A DNA stretch of 32,281 bases. It comes from S010-25 sp964466455 (GTDB lineage: Bacteria > Pseudomonadota > Gammaproteobacteria > SZUA-229). The translations under genes and the position numbers were made by a program. The notes under the pieces were generated by a model. It was not told where the DNA came from and did no database searches. It saw only the letters and a list, made by a program, of their open reading frames with translations. Location: the NCBI GenBank assembly GCA_964466455.1, contig CAYXNL010000024.1, positions 1 to 32,281 on the forward strand. The letters run 5' to 3'. Below are positions 14,589 to 23,303 of this stretch, one piece after another (the first letter of the stretch is position 1; each line of letters opens with the position of its first letter).

Positions 14589-17003
14589 ATGTGCCCACCA
14601 AATAATTACGATTCATCCAGTATTAAAGTATTAAAAGGCCTGGAAGCTGTGCGCAAGCGGCCGGGTATGTATATTGGTGATACAGATGATGGTAGTGGTT
14701 TGCATCACATGGTGTTTGAAGTAGTTGATAATGCAATTGATGAAGCATTAGCCGGTTACTGTAGTGAAATTAATGTGCGCATTCATACCGACCAGTCCGT
14801 TACGGTTTCTGATAATGGCCGTGGAATTCCCACCGATATTCATAAAGGGGAAGGAGTATCTGCAGTAGAAGTGATTATGACTATCCTCCATGCAGGAGGT
14901 AAGTTTGATGATAATTCCTATAAAGTTTCCGGTGGTCTGCATGGTGTTGGCGTCTCGGTGGTTAATGCGCTGTCAGAAAAATTACAGTTAACTATTATGC
15001 GTGGAGGTGAAATTCACCAGCAGGAGTATGATAATGGCAAGGCGGTAGCAGCATTAACTGTAACAGGAAAAACTGATAAAACCGGTACCAGCCTTCGTTT
15101 CTGGGCCAGTGAGGACGTTTTTCATAAAATTGAATACCATTATGATATTTTATGTAAACGATTACGTGAATTATCTTTTTTAAACTCGGGTGTTCGTATC
15201 GTTTTATCTGAAGAATCGACCGAGAAGGAAGATATATTTGAATATGAGGGCGGCATCCGCTCTTTTGTTAAGCACTTAAATAAAAACAAAACACCTTTGC
15301 ATGAATCTGTATTAAGTTTTATTGCGGAAAAGGAAGGGGTGAGTGTTGAAGTGGCAATGCAGTGGAATGATTCCTATCAGGAAAACATCTATCCATTTAC
15401 CAATAATATTCCGCAGAAAGATGGTGGAAGCCATATGGCTGGTTTTCGTAGTGCATTAACCCGCAGCCTGAATCAGTATATGGAAAAGGAGGGCATGATA
15501 AAAAAAAGCAAAGTGAATATTTCGGGTGATGATGCCCGTGAAGGACTCACTGCGGTTGTCTCCGTTAAAGTACCAGACCCTAAGTTTTCCTCTCAGACAA
15601 AAGAAAAACTGGTGTCATCGGAAGTAAAAGGTATTGTCGAATCACTGGTGTCAGAGAAATTACAGGAATTTCTACTTGAAAGCCCGGCTGATGCAAAAGC
15701 AATCACGGTAAAAATTATCGACGCATCCCGGGCGCGTGAAGCAGCCAGAAAGGCCAGGGAGATGACTCGGCGTAAAGGTGCGCTGGATATTGCCGGTTTA
15801 CCAGGAAAATTAGCCGATTGTCAGGAAAAAGACCCGGCATTATGTGAAATTTATCTGGTTGAGGGTGATTCCGCTGGTGGCTCAGCAAAGCAGGGCCGAG
15901 ATAGAAAAACCCAGGCGATTTTACCGTTGAAGGGTAAAATTCTGAATGTCGAGAAAGCAAGGTTTGACAAAATGCTAACTTCTGTAGAAGTGGGCACTCT
16001 GATTACCGCACTGGGTTGTGGTATAGGCAAGGAAGAATATAATCCGGATAAATTACGCTATCATCGTATTATTATTATGACAGATGCAGATGTGGATGGC
16101 TCACATATCCGTACATTGCTGCTTACTTTTTTCTACCGCCAGATGTTTGAGCTGGTCGAACGCGGCCATATATATATTGCACAACCACCATTATATAAAG
16201 TAAAAAAAGGCAAACAGGAACGTTATGTAAAAGATGATGATGAATTAAATGCCTATCTGCTACAACAGGCATTATCGGGAGCGAAACTGTATGTCAATGA
16301 CCATAGCCCAGCTATTTCAGATATGGCTCTGGAAGATATTGCGCGTAATTATCTAGTCACACGCAACGTAATAAAACGTCTATCCCGTCGTTTTGATATT
16401 AATATTCTGGAACAGATGGCAACCATTCATCGTTTAGATGAAAAAGCCTGGGAAAATCAGGAAGAAGTTGAAAAATATTCAGATAAATTATTGAATTTAC
16501 TAGAAAAATATAAATTATCAGGCATTGTATATCAAACTGAGATAGCAGTAGATGAGGATAATCAGCCAATACTGAAAATAATCAAACAGCAGCATGGCCT
16601 GGATCATGAAAATATGTTTGATCAACAGTTTTTCGCCAGTAGTGACTATGAAATAATTGCATCACTGGGTGATAAGCTCGATTCCCTGCTGGAAGAAGGT
16701 GCTTATATACAGCGAGGTGAAAAACAGATGCAGGTAACGCAGTTTAATGAAATTATTGAATGGTTGTTTACTGAAGCACGTAAAGGACAGAATATTCAAC
16801 GCTATAAAGGTTTAGGTGAAATGAATCCGGATCAGCTTTGGGATACCACTATGAATCCTGAAACACGTCGTATGCTACAGGTGAATATTAAAGATATCGT
16901 GGCAGCAGACGAAGTTTTTACTACCTTAATGGGTGATCAGGTAGAACCGCGCCGAGAATTTATTGAACAGAATGCTCTGTCAGCCACAAATATTGATACT
17001 TGA
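14589..17003 (+). CDS. gyrB: DNA gyrase subunit B
   Basis: GyrB supplies the ATPase of gyrase, which introduces negative supercoils. The 804-residue length equals the usual gammaproteobacterial form. The GHKL ATPase region is at the N terminus (VFEVVDNAIDEALAG, and GGLHGVGVSVVNALS). The Toprim domain carries EGDSAGGSAKQGRDR and DADVDGSHIRTLLLTFF. The C-terminal GyrA-contact segment contains QRYKGLGEMNPDQLW. The GyrB-specific insert between Toprim and tail is present. The ribosome site is weak. The gene lies 72 bases after recF. Confidence 0.98.
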   Translation: MCPPNNYDSSSIKVLKGLEAVRKRPGMYIGDTDDGSGLHHMVFEVVDNAIDEALAGYCSEINVRIHTDQSVTVSDNGRGIPTDIHKGEGVSAVEVIMTILHAGGKFDDNSYKVSGGLHGVGVSVVNALSEKLQLTIMRGGEIHQQEYDNGKAVAALTVTGKTDKTGTSLRFWASEDVFHKIEYHYDILCKRLRELSFLNSGVRIVLSEESTEKEDIFEYEGGIRSFVKHLNKNKTPLHESVLSFIAEKEGVSVEVAMQWNDSYQENIYPFTNNIPQKDGGSHMAGFRSALTRSLNQYMEKEGMIKKSKVNISGDDAREGLTAVVSVKVPDPKFSSQTKEKLVSSEVKGIVESLVSEKLQEFLLESPADAKAITVKIIDASRAREAARKAREMTRRKGALDIAGLPGKLADCQEKDPALCEIYLVEGDSAGGSAKQGRDRKTQAILPLKGKILNVEKARFDKMLTSVEVGTLITALGCGIGKEEYNPDKLRYHRIIIMTDADVDGSHIRTLLLTFFYRQMFELVERGHIYIAQPPLYKVKKGKQERYVKDDDELNAYLLQQALSGAKLYVNDHSPAISDMALEDIARNYLVTRNVIKRLSRRFDINILEQMATIHRLDEKAWENQEEVEKYSDKLLNLLEKYKLSGIVYQTEIAVDEDNQPILKIIKQQHGLDHENMFDQQFFASSDYEIIASLGDKLDSLLEEGAYIQRGEKQMQVTQFNEIIEWLFTEARKGQNIQRYKGLGEMNPDQLWDTTMNPETRRMLQVNIKDIVAADEVFTTLMGDQVEPRREFIEQNALSATNIDT

Positions 17004-17111
17004 TAGTTCCCACAGTGAAAAATATAAAATATTCTAATAACGCGACACAGGGCGTTTGAAAAGAATAAAAATCAAAATTTGATTAAATAATAACCAATTA
17101 TTACGCTTTCT

Positions 17112-18578
17112 ATGAAATATAAGGATCTCAGAGATTTCATCTCTCAGCTTGAAAAAAAGAATCTGTTAAAACGCATACAGCTTGAAGTTGATCCTTATCT
17201 TGAGATTACCGAAATTTGTGATCGTACGTTAAAAGCCCAGGGACCGGCCTTATTGTTTGAGAATGTAAAAGGTTCTTCTGTTCCCGTTCTTGCTAATTTA
17301 TTTGGTACCCCTGAGCGGGTAGCATTAGGGATGGGAGAAGACAGTACAGATGCATTACGGGAGGTTGGGCACCTGCTCGCTTTTTTAAAAGAGCCAGAGC
17401 CACCAAAGGGATTGAAAGATGCCTGGGAGAAAATGCCCATTTTCAAACAGGTGTTAAATATGGCGCCGAAAGAAATCAAAAAAGCACCCTGCCAGCAAAT
17501 TTGTTATGAAAAAGAAGAAGTGGATTTATATGCACTACCTGTTCAAACCTGCTGGCCGGGTGATGTTGCCCCATTAATAACCTGGGGGCTTGTGGTTACA
17601 CGAGGACCGGAAAAGGAAAGACAGAATCTAGGTATCTATCGCCAGCAGGTGATTGCAAAAAACAGAGTGATTATGCGCTGGTTGGCACAGCGAGGCGGGG
17701 CGCTGGATTTTCGTGAGTGGCAACAGCATCATCCGGGGGAAGCTTTTCCCATCGCGGTTGCACTGGGATGTGACCCGGCAACCATGCTTGCTGCAGTGAC
17801 TCCTGTGCCGGATAGTTTATCGGAATATGCTTTTGCTGGTTTATTACGAGGCAGTAAAACGGAAGTGGTTAAATGTGGAATAAACAATTTACAGGTACCC
17901 GCTTCTGCTGAATATATTCTGGAAGGGTTTATTTACCCGGATGATATGGCTCCTGAAGGGCCATATGGTGATCACACGGGTTATTATAACGAAGTGGAAA
18001 CCTTTCCTGTTTTTACTATTGAGCGTATTACCCATCGTAAAGACCCCATCTACCATTCAACCTACACTGGGCGACCACCGGACGAACCAGCAATTTTAGG
18101 TCTGGCGTTAAATGAGGTTTTTATTCCTATTCTACAAAAACAGTTTCCCGAAATTATTGATTTTTACCTGCCACCTGAAGGCTGTTCCTACCGCGTTGCA
18201 GTCGTTAGTATAAAAAAACAGTACCCAGGCCATGCTAAACGGGTGATGATGGGTGTCTGGTCGTACCTTCGACAATTTATGTATACCAAGTTTGTGATTG
18301 TGGTCGATGAGGATGTTAATACACGTGACTGGCAGGATGTTATCTGGGCAATGAGTACCCGGGTGGATCCGGTACGTGATTTTACAATGATTGAAAACAC
18401 TCCGATTGATTACCTTGATTTTGCCTCACCCGTATCCGGTCTGGGTTCAAAAGTAGGTATTGATGCGACCAATAAATTACCGGGGGAAACAAACCGGGAA
18501 TGGGGTGTCCCTATCAGTATGGATAAAACGGTGAAAGAAAAGATTGATCAGATATGGGAACAATTAAAAATTATTTAA
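17112..18578 (+). CDS. ubiD: 4-hydroxy-3-polyprenylbenzoate decarboxylase UbiD
   Basis: UbiD decarboxylates the polyprenylated 4-hydroxybenzoate intermediate of ubiquinone synthesis using prenylated FMN made by UbiX. The 488-residue product has the family start (MKYKDLRDFISQLEKKN) and the conserved segments QNLGIYRQQV, APEGPYGDHTGYY, and the C-terminal DWQDVIWAMSTRVDPVRD and GSKVGIDATNKLPGE. Length is typical. No ribosome site is obvious before the ATG. It follows gyrB after 108 bases and converges on a small minus-strand gene 18 bases beyond its stop. Ubiquinone is the likely electron acceptor for the SoeABC complex in this window. Confidence 0.95.
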   Translation: MKYKDLRDFISQLEKKNLLKRIQLEVDPYLEITEICDRTLKAQGPALLFENVKGSSVPVLANLFGTPERVALGMGEDSTDALREVGHLLAFLKEPEPPKGLKDAWEKMPIFKQVLNMAPKEIKKAPCQQICYEKEEVDLYALPVQTCWPGDVAPLITWGLVVTRGPEKERQNLGIYRQQVIAKNRVIMRWLAQRGGALDFREWQQHHPGEAFPIAVALGCDPATMLAAVTPVPDSLSEYAFAGLLRGSKTEVVKCGINNLQVPASAEYILEGFIYPDDMAPEGPYGDHTGYYNEVETFPVFTIERITHRKDPIYHSTYTGRPPDEPAILGLALNEVFIPILQKQFPEIIDFYLPPEGCSYRVAVVSIKKQYPGHAKRVMMGVWSYLRQFMYTKFVIVVDEDVNTRDWQDVIWAMSTRVDPVRDFTMIENTPIDYLDFASPVSGLGSKVGIDATNKLPGETNREWGVPISMDKTVKEKIDQIWEQLKII

Positions 18579-18596
18579 TTCTTAATATCTCAGGGT

Positions 18597-18884
18597 TTAT
18601 TCTCCAGAAGTTTGATTCTCCGCATGCGACCAGGCAGAGTGCTTGTCTAGCCAGCGCAGACTTAACCAGTACCACAGACAAATGGGCACCATTATTGCCG
18701 CCCAGCTCCAGTCATGAATTAAAAATAGTGTTTTTATCAGGGTATTATGGGTGTATTGGACAAAAGGAATACTGTATAGAGTAAAAATAACGCTGCTCCA
18801 GATCAGTATTTTAGCCATTTTACGCGTTTTAATATTTGAAAAAGCTAGAAAAACCCAGAATGGCATATCTTTTGTTTTTTCCAT
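18597..18884 (-). CDS. Small membrane protein of unknown function, co-transcribed with glutaredoxin
   Basis: I do not recognise a family. The 95-residue product has two hydrophobic stretches, about residues 24-44 (AKILIWSSVIFTLYSIPFVQY) and 50-77 (LIKTLFLIHDWSWAAIMVPICLWYW), and short charged ends, suggesting a two-pass membrane protein. It is rich in tryptophan in the second segment. AAGGGA, 8 bases before the ATG, overlaps the stop codon of the glutaredoxin gene upstream. The two are separated by 11 bases, so they are probably one operon. The pairing suggests a redox or membrane-associated role, but that is inference. Confidence 0.7.
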   Translation of the reverse strand: MEKTKDMPFWVFLAFSNIKTRKMAKILIWSSVIFTLYSIPFVQYTHNTLIKTLFLIHDWSWAAIMVPICLWYWLSLRWLDKHSAWSHAENQTSGE

Positions 18885-18895
18885 TAATAGATCCC

Positions 18896-19156
18896 TTATG
18901 TTTTTTGCATTAAATAATCGAGTTGGTTATCCATATGCATTTCAGTCAGTTCAGAAAAACTACCGATCCATTTTCCATCAATAACAATTTGTGGAACTGT
19001 TCGTGCGCCCTGAGTAATTCTGGAAAACTCATGTAAAACAGACCGGTCAAGATCAACCCGCACCTCAGTAAAATCAATCGCCCATTTTTTTAGTAAGGAT
19101 TTTGTTTTGTCACAAATCGGGCAGATACCCGTACTATAGACGATTACGTTGGACAT
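18896..19156 (-). CDS. Glutaredoxin-family protein
   Basis: This 86-residue thioredoxin-fold protein has a CPIC active site at residues 12-15 (STGICPICDK), the cis-proline TVPQI segment and the following IDGKWIGSFSEL stretch that in glutaredoxins binds glutathione. The dithiol CPxC form suggests it reduces disulfides or glutathionylated proteins. It is transcribed away from the flavin oxidoreductase at 19249 across a 92-base spacer and is followed by the small membrane protein gene. A GrxC-like assignment is reasonable, though substrate specificity cannot be read from the sequence. Confidence 0.88.
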   Translation of the reverse strand: MSNVIVYSTGICPICDKTKSLLKKWAIDFTEVRVDLDRSVLHEFSRITQGARTVPQIVIDGKWIGSFSELTEMHMDNQLDYLMQKT

Positions 19157-19248
19157 GGATTTATATTCACTCTAAATAATGGTTTATTATCGTTATAAAA
19201 TAGTGGAAAATGACCAGCTAATTATTTTAAGTAAGCGTTAATAATATC

Positions 19249-20301
19249 ATGATTTTTAAGGTTAAAGTACCAGCAAGTGGGCATGAATTTGAAGCTGATG
19301 AGGAAGAAACCATTTTGGAGGCAGCGCTTCGTCAGGGTATTGGCCTGCCATATGGTTGCCGTAATGGTGTCTGTGGTAAATGTGCCGGTAGCGTGTTATC
19401 GGGACAAACACATTACGATACGAATTTGATACGGGCGTTGGCAAAAAAAGAATATCAGAGTGGAAAAACCCTTTTTTGCCAGGCTCATGCTTGCAGTGAC
19501 TTAAGCATAGAAGTACATGAAATTACCCGGGCAAAAGAAGTAGAAATAAAAACACTGCCCTGTCGGGTAGAAAAAAGGCGGTTATTAAGCCACGATATTA
19601 TGCAGTTAAAGCTGAAGTTACCGGAAATGGAACGGTTACAGTTTCTTGCCGGGCAGTACGTGGAGTTTTTATTAAAAGACGGTAAGCGCCGTGCTTTTTC
19701 CATTGCCAATGCACCGCATGATGACGAATTTATTGAACTGCATATACGCCATGTCCCGGATGGCCAGTTTGGGGATTATGTTTTTGATGGTTTAAAAGAG
19801 AAAACCCTGATGCGAATTGAAGGGCCGCTGGGCAGTTATTATTTACGTGAGAATTCGAATCGCCCGATTATATTAATGGGAGGCGGTACAGGATTTGCGC
19901 CATTAAAAGGAATGATAGAACATGCTATTTATACGGGGTTAAAAACACCGATACACCTGTTTTGCGGAGTACGATCATTACGTGATCTGTATATGGATGA
20001 TATGGCCAAAGGCTGGTTAAATGAGTACGATAATCTTCATTACACGCCGGTATTATCATCCCCGTTAGTTGATGATAACTGGCGGGGTGAAACTGGCTTT
20101 GTACATGAAGCGGTTGTTAATTATTATCCAGATCTGAGTACCCATGATGTTTATTTAAGTGGCCCACCGCCAATGGTGAAAGCGGGCATGGAATTGTTTT
20201 ACCAATGTGGTCTGCCAGAAACACAAATTTATTCCGATTCATTTGAATACTCTGATGATGCACTAAAAGCCATGGGCATAAAAAAACCGAATAACACATA
20301 A
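19249..20301 (+). CDS. Ferredoxin-type NAD(P)H flavin oxidoreductase (CDP-6-deoxyglucoseen reductase-like)
   Basis: The 350-residue protein combines an N-terminal plant-type 2Fe-2S ferredoxin domain with a ferredoxin-NADP reductase module. The iron-sulfur cysteines are C37, C42, C45 and C77. The flavin-binding motif is RRAFSIANAP and the nicotinamide-binding motif is GGGTGFAPLKGM. The conserved end YSDSFEYS closes the reductase domain. Annotated relatives are called CDP-6-deoxy-delta-3,4-glucoseen reductase or NAD(P)H-flavin reductase. No deoxysugar genes are nearby. A reductase of this class next to ubiD recalls the fre-ubiD linkage in E. coli, so a role in supplying reduced flavin to ubiquinone synthesis is possible. 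That is inference. Confidence 0.85.
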   Translation: MIFKVKVPASGHEFEADEEETILEAALRQGIGLPYGCRNGVCGKCAGSVLSGQTHYDTNLIRALAKKEYQSGKTLFCQAHACSDLSIEVHEITRAKEVEIKTLPCRVEKRRLLSHDIMQLKLKLPEMERLQFLAGQYVEFLLKDGKRRAFSIANAPHDDEFIELHIRHVPDGQFGDYVFDGLKEKTLMRIEGPLGSYYLRENSNRPIILMGGGTGFAPLKGMIEHAIYTGLKTPIHLFCGVRSLRDLYMDDMAKGWLNEYDNLHYTPVLSSPLVDDNWRGETGFVHEAVVNYYPDLSTHDVYLSGPPPMVKAGMELFYQCGLPETQIYSDSFEYSDDALKAMGIKKPNNT

Positions 20302-20330
20302 ACGTATTATTATTCACAAAAGCAAAAATT

Positions 20331-20371
20331 TTGATGGCGTCGTTTCGATATTTCTAGTATAGTTGAAATAT
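20331..20371 (+). promoter_or_regulatory. ars promoter and candidate ArsR operator overlapping the arsR start codon
   Basis: ATATTTC (20348-20354) and GAAATAT (20365-20371) form a perfect 7-bp inverted repeat with a 10-base spacer. The right arm covers the first two bases of the arsR ATG (20370). A -35-like TTGATG (20331-20336) and -10-like TAGTAT (20355-20360) are 18 bases apart and place the -10 within the palindrome. No Shine-Dalgarno sequence is present. Confidence 0.6.
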
Positions 20372-20729
20372 GAAAAGAAAAACAGCGACCTTAGTGTTTG
20401 AATCCCTCTCATCGGGCATCCGGCTGGATGTGTATCGGCTGCTGGTCAAGAAAGGATCGGCGGGCATGGTTGCCGGTGAGATAGCCACCACGCTTGACTT
20501 GCCTCCGTCTAACCTCTCATTCCACCTGAAAGCACTGACACAGGCTCACCTGCTCACCGTGGAGCAAGAGGGCCGGTTTCAACGCTATCAGGCTAATATC
20601 CCCTTAATGCTGGATTTGATCGCCTATTTGACCGAAGAGTGCTGTTCAGGGCACCCTGAGCAGTGTATGGATCTACGTGCTGCATCGAAGCACACTCCTC
20701 CGACGCCTCCAACTCAGGAAAAATCCTGA
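20370..20729 (+). CDS. arsR: ArsR-family arsenical-responsive repressor
   Basis: This 119-residue winged-helix repressor would bind the ars promoter and release it when trivalent arsenic or antimony binds. The helix-turn-helix region lies around residues 32-60 (VAGEIATTLDLPPSNLSFHLKAL). Candidate metalloid ligands are C91, C92 and C99 in EECCSGHPEQC, a C-terminal cysteine triad like that described in the Acidithiobacillus ferrooxidans ArsR. It differs from the helix-3 CxxC type of the E. coli plasmid protein. The start has no ribosome site, and the promoter palindrome overlaps the ATG, so the mRNA may be leaderless. arsC follows after 3 bases. Confidence 0.93.
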   Translation: MKRKTATLVFESLSSGIRLDVYRLLVKKGSAGMVAGEIATTLDLPPSNLSFHLKALTQAHLLTVEQEGRFQRYQANIPLMLDLIAYLTEECCSGHPEQCMDLRAASKHTPPTPPTQEKS

Positions 20730-20732
20730 GCG

Positions 20733-21227
20733 ATGAACGTTCTCTTTCTCTGCACCGGTAATTCGTGCCGTTCGATCCTGGCTGAAGCTACATTTAATGC
20801 CCTGGCCCCGGTCGGCTGGCATGCCATAAGTGCTGGTAGTCAGCCGACCGGCCAGGTGCATCCACGCTCGTTGGCATTGCTGGAACGTGCAGGCTTTTCA
20901 ACTGAGGGGCTGTCCAGTAAATCCTGGGACAATCTGTTGGAAACGCCGGATATTGTAATCACTGTCTGCGCCAGTGCTGCCGGCGAAACCTGTCCGGCTT
21001 ATCTTAGCCCGGCGCTGCGCGCACACTGGGGCGTTGATGATCCAGCCAAAGCAACCGGATCGGAAAATGAAATCAATGTAGCATTCGAGCAGGCCTACCG
21101 CATTTTACGCGCTCGTATCGAAGCCCTGCTGGTATTACCATTGATCGCTTTGTGTAAAGACCCCATCGCACTCAAGGCGGAACTGGAACGTATCGGTACA
21201 CTGTACCCTGGCCCGGATGTTTCATAG
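20733..21227 (+). CDS. arsC: Arsenate reductase ArsC, low-molecular-weight phosphatase type
   Basis: This enzyme reduces arsenate to arsenite so that ArsB can export it. The 164-residue product has the protein-tyrosine-phosphatase-like loop CTGNSCRS (C7, C12) and two further cysteines C79 and C87 for the disulfide relay. That arrangement belongs to the thioredoxin-linked class rather than the glutaredoxin-linked plasmid R773 class. The C-terminal extension beyond about residue 130 occurs in other proteobacterial members. The ATG lies 3 bases after the arsR stop, so translation is likely coupled. arsB follows after 26 bases. Confidence 0.93.
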   Translation: MNVLFLCTGNSCRSILAEATFNALAPVGWHAISAGSQPTGQVHPRSLALLERAGFSTEGLSSKSWDNLLETPDIVITVCASAAGETCPAYLSPALRAHWGVDDPAKATGSENEINVAFEQAYRILRARIEALLVLPLIALCKDPIALKAELERIGTLYPGPDVS

Positions 21228-21253
21228 TAAGGCTATAAAATAGGGGGACTGAC

Positions 21254-22537
21254 ATGTTTGTTGCCGTACTGATTTTTCTGGTCACCCTTGTTCTGGTTAT
21301 CTGGCAACCGCGCGGCCTTGGTATCGGCTGGAGTGCCACGCTGGGTGCTGTGCTGGCACTGTTGTTTGGTGTGGTGCATATCGGCGACATTCCCACAGTC
21401 TGGCAGATTGTCTGGAACGCCACGGCAACCTTCATTGCTGTGATCATCATCAGCCTGTTGCTGGATGAGGCGGGCTTCTTCGAATGGGCAGCGCTGCATG
21501 TGGCTCGCTGGGGTCGCGGTCACGGGCGGCTGCTGTTTGTGTTTATCGTGCTGCTCGGCGCCGCAGTATCGGCACTGTTCGCTAACGATGGCGCGGCGTT
21601 GATCCTGACACCGATCGTAATGGCGATGCTGCTGGCGCTGGGGTTCAGCCCGGCGGCAACCCTTGCGTTCGTGATGGCTGCCGGCTTTATCGCCGATACA
21701 GCCAGCCTGCCGCTGATGGTTTCCAACCTGGTTAATATTGTCTCGGCCAATTACTTCAAGATTGGTTTTGACCGATACGCCGCGATCATGGTGCCAGTAG
21801 ACATCGTTGCGATCATTGCCTCGCTGGGTATGCTGCTGCTCTATTTCCATCGCAGCATTCCGAGCCGTTACAATGCCTCCCGGCTCAAACAACCGAGCCA
21901 GGCAATACGCGACCCTGCAACGTTCCGTGCCGGATGGGTGGTGCTGGCATTGTTGCTCATCGGTTTTTTTGGTCTTGAGCCACTGGGCGTGCCAGTCAGT
22001 GCCGTTGCAGCTACGGGCGCGCTTGTGCTGCTGGTCATCGCAGGACGGGGCAGCGTGATTTCCATTCGTAAGGTGTTGCGTGAGGCTCCGTGGCAGATTG
22101 TGGTTTTCTCGCTGGGGATGTACCTGGTAGTGTACGGTTTGCGCAATGCCGGATTGACCGCGTACCTGGCAGACCTGCTCAATATTTTTGCTGGTTATGG
22201 CATCTGGGGTGCGGCGTTCGGTACGGGTGTACTGACGGCGCTATTGTCATCAATTATGAACAACATGCCCACCGTGCTGGTCGGAGCACTCTCCATCGAT
22301 GCGAGTAGCGCAACCGGTGTGGTCAGAGAAGCTATGATCTACGCCAACGTGATCGGCAGTGATCTGGGGCCGAAAATCACACCCATTGGCAGCCTGGCGA
22401 CCCTGCTCTGGCTGCATGTGCTTACACGAAAAGGGATAACCATCAGCTGGGGGTATTACTTTAAAGTGGGTATTGTGCTCACTCTGCCGGTGCTGCTGTT
22501 TACGCTCGCTGCGCTGGCAGTCCGGCTCAGTATATAA
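21254..22537 (+). CDS. arsB: Arsenite efflux transporter ArsB
   Basis: ArsB is an inner-membrane carrier that extrudes arsenite and antimonite. The 427-residue, strongly hydrophobic product has about twelve membrane segments and matches the classical ArsB length (429 in E. coli). Conserved stretches include ALFANDGAALILTPIV, FIADTASLPLMVSNLVNIVSANYF and IMNNMPTVLVGALS, with GSDLGPKITPIGSLATLLWLH near the C terminus. AGGGGG precedes the ATG. The block is GC-rich: the 60-base row at 21481 contains 41 G or C, well above the neighbouring genes, so the ars operon was probably acquired. No arsA or arsH is present. Confidence 0.95.
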   Translation: MFVAVLIFLVTLVLVIWQPRGLGIGWSATLGAVLALLFGVVHIGDIPTVWQIVWNATATFIAVIIISLLLDEAGFFEWAALHVARWGRGHGRLLFVFIVLLGAAVSALFANDGAALILTPIVMAMLLALGFSPAATLAFVMAAGFIADTASLPLMVSNLVNIVSANYFKIGFDRYAAIMVPVDIVAIIASLGMLLLYFHRSIPSRYNASRLKQPSQAIRDPATFRAGWVVLALLLIGFFGLEPLGVPVSAVAATGALVLLVIAGRGSVISIRKVLREAPWQIVVFSLGMYLVVYGLRNAGLTAYLADLLNIFAGYGIWGAAFGTGVLTALLSSIMNNMPTVLVGALSIDASSATGVVREAMIYANVIGSDLGPKITPIGSLATLLWLHVLTRKGITISWGYYFKVGIVLTLPVLLFTLAALAVRLSI

Positions 22538-22681
22538 TAACCCTCCCCTTTTTCCATTATTCTAACCCACGGCAGGCAGCGTGAGAGGCCCCCCTGGAGA
22601 AGCTTAACTGGGTGCCCTTGTGGATAGACTCAGTTTTTTTCCCGAGCAACGGGCAGGTAGTTTAAAATAAAACCCCACATG

Positions 22682-22695
22682 CTGATAAGAATCAG
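22682..22695. promoter_or_regulatory. Small inverted repeat upstream of rubrerythrin
   Basis: CTGAT (22682-22686) and ATCAG (22691-22695) flank AAGA, about 30 bases before the rubrerythrin ATG. It could be an operator for a redox or metal regulator, but it is short. The rest of the 22538-22724 spacer shows nothing I can name beyond being the right edge of the ars block. Confidence 0.25.
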
Positions 22696-22724
22696 ATTAC
22701 GTATGAAGATACAGGAGCATTAGA

Positions 22725-23303
22725 ATGACTAAAAGTATTGTTGGTAGCCAGACAGAAGAAAATCTTCTAAAAGCCTTTGCCGGTGAATCACAGGCAAGAA
22801 ATCGTTATACTTTTTTTGCTGGTGCTGCTAGAAAAGAAGGCCTGATACAAATTGCGGATATCTTTACAGAGACAGCCAATCAGGAAAAAGAGCACGGTAA
22901 ACGGTTTTTTAAATTTCTTGAAGGGGGTGATGTTGAAATCACCGAAAGTTTTCCCGCTGGAAAAATCGGAACCACGCTGGATAACTTAAAGGCTGCTGCC
23001 GCTGGTGAAGCCTATGAGTGGTCAGATATGTACCCCGCATTCGCTGACGTTGCACGCGAAGAAGGGTTTAAGCAGATTGCCGCTGCATTTGAAGCGATCT
23101 GTGTTGCTGAGAAACAACATGAAAAACGTTTTAAAGACCTGGCCGCTAATCTGAAATCCGGAAAAGTATTCAAAAGAAACGGTAAGGTGGTCTGGCGTTG
23201 CCGTAATTGTGGCTATCTGCATGAAGCAGAAGAAGCCCCCGGTGTTTGCCCGGCCTGTCTGCATCCGCAGGCTCATTTTGAGCTACTAGGCGAAAACTGG
23301 TAA
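22725..23303 (+). CDS. rbr: Rubrerythrin
   Basis: Rubrerythrin reduces hydrogen peroxide using a diiron centre and a rubredoxin-like iron site. The 192-residue protein has an N-terminal four-helix ferritin-like domain, with probable iron ligands E21 (AGESQARNRY), E54 and H57 (NQEKEHGKR), and a second glutamate/histidine set in AEKQHEKR. The C-terminal rubredoxin domain has two Cys-x2-Cys pairs, in WRCRNCGY and GVCPACLHPQ. AGGAG precedes the ATG. Its presence fits a microaerophilic or facultatively anaerobic lifestyle. A CDF transporter follows 88 bases downstream. Confidence 0.95.
   Translation: MTKSIVGSQTEENLLKAFAGESQARNRYTFFAGAARKEGLIQIADIFTETANQEKEHGKRFFKFLEGGDVEITESFPAGKIGTTLDNLKAAAAGEAYEWSDMYPAFADVAREEGFKQIAAAFEAICVAEKQHEKRFKDLAANLKSGKVFKRNGKVVWRCRNCGYLHEAEEAPGVCPACLHPQAHFELLGENW

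Noticed and set aside
21233..21892. 219-residue open frame opposite arsB
   Set aside because: GC-rich antisense shadow of arsB with a low-complexity Gln/His/Arg-rich product and no recognisable domain.
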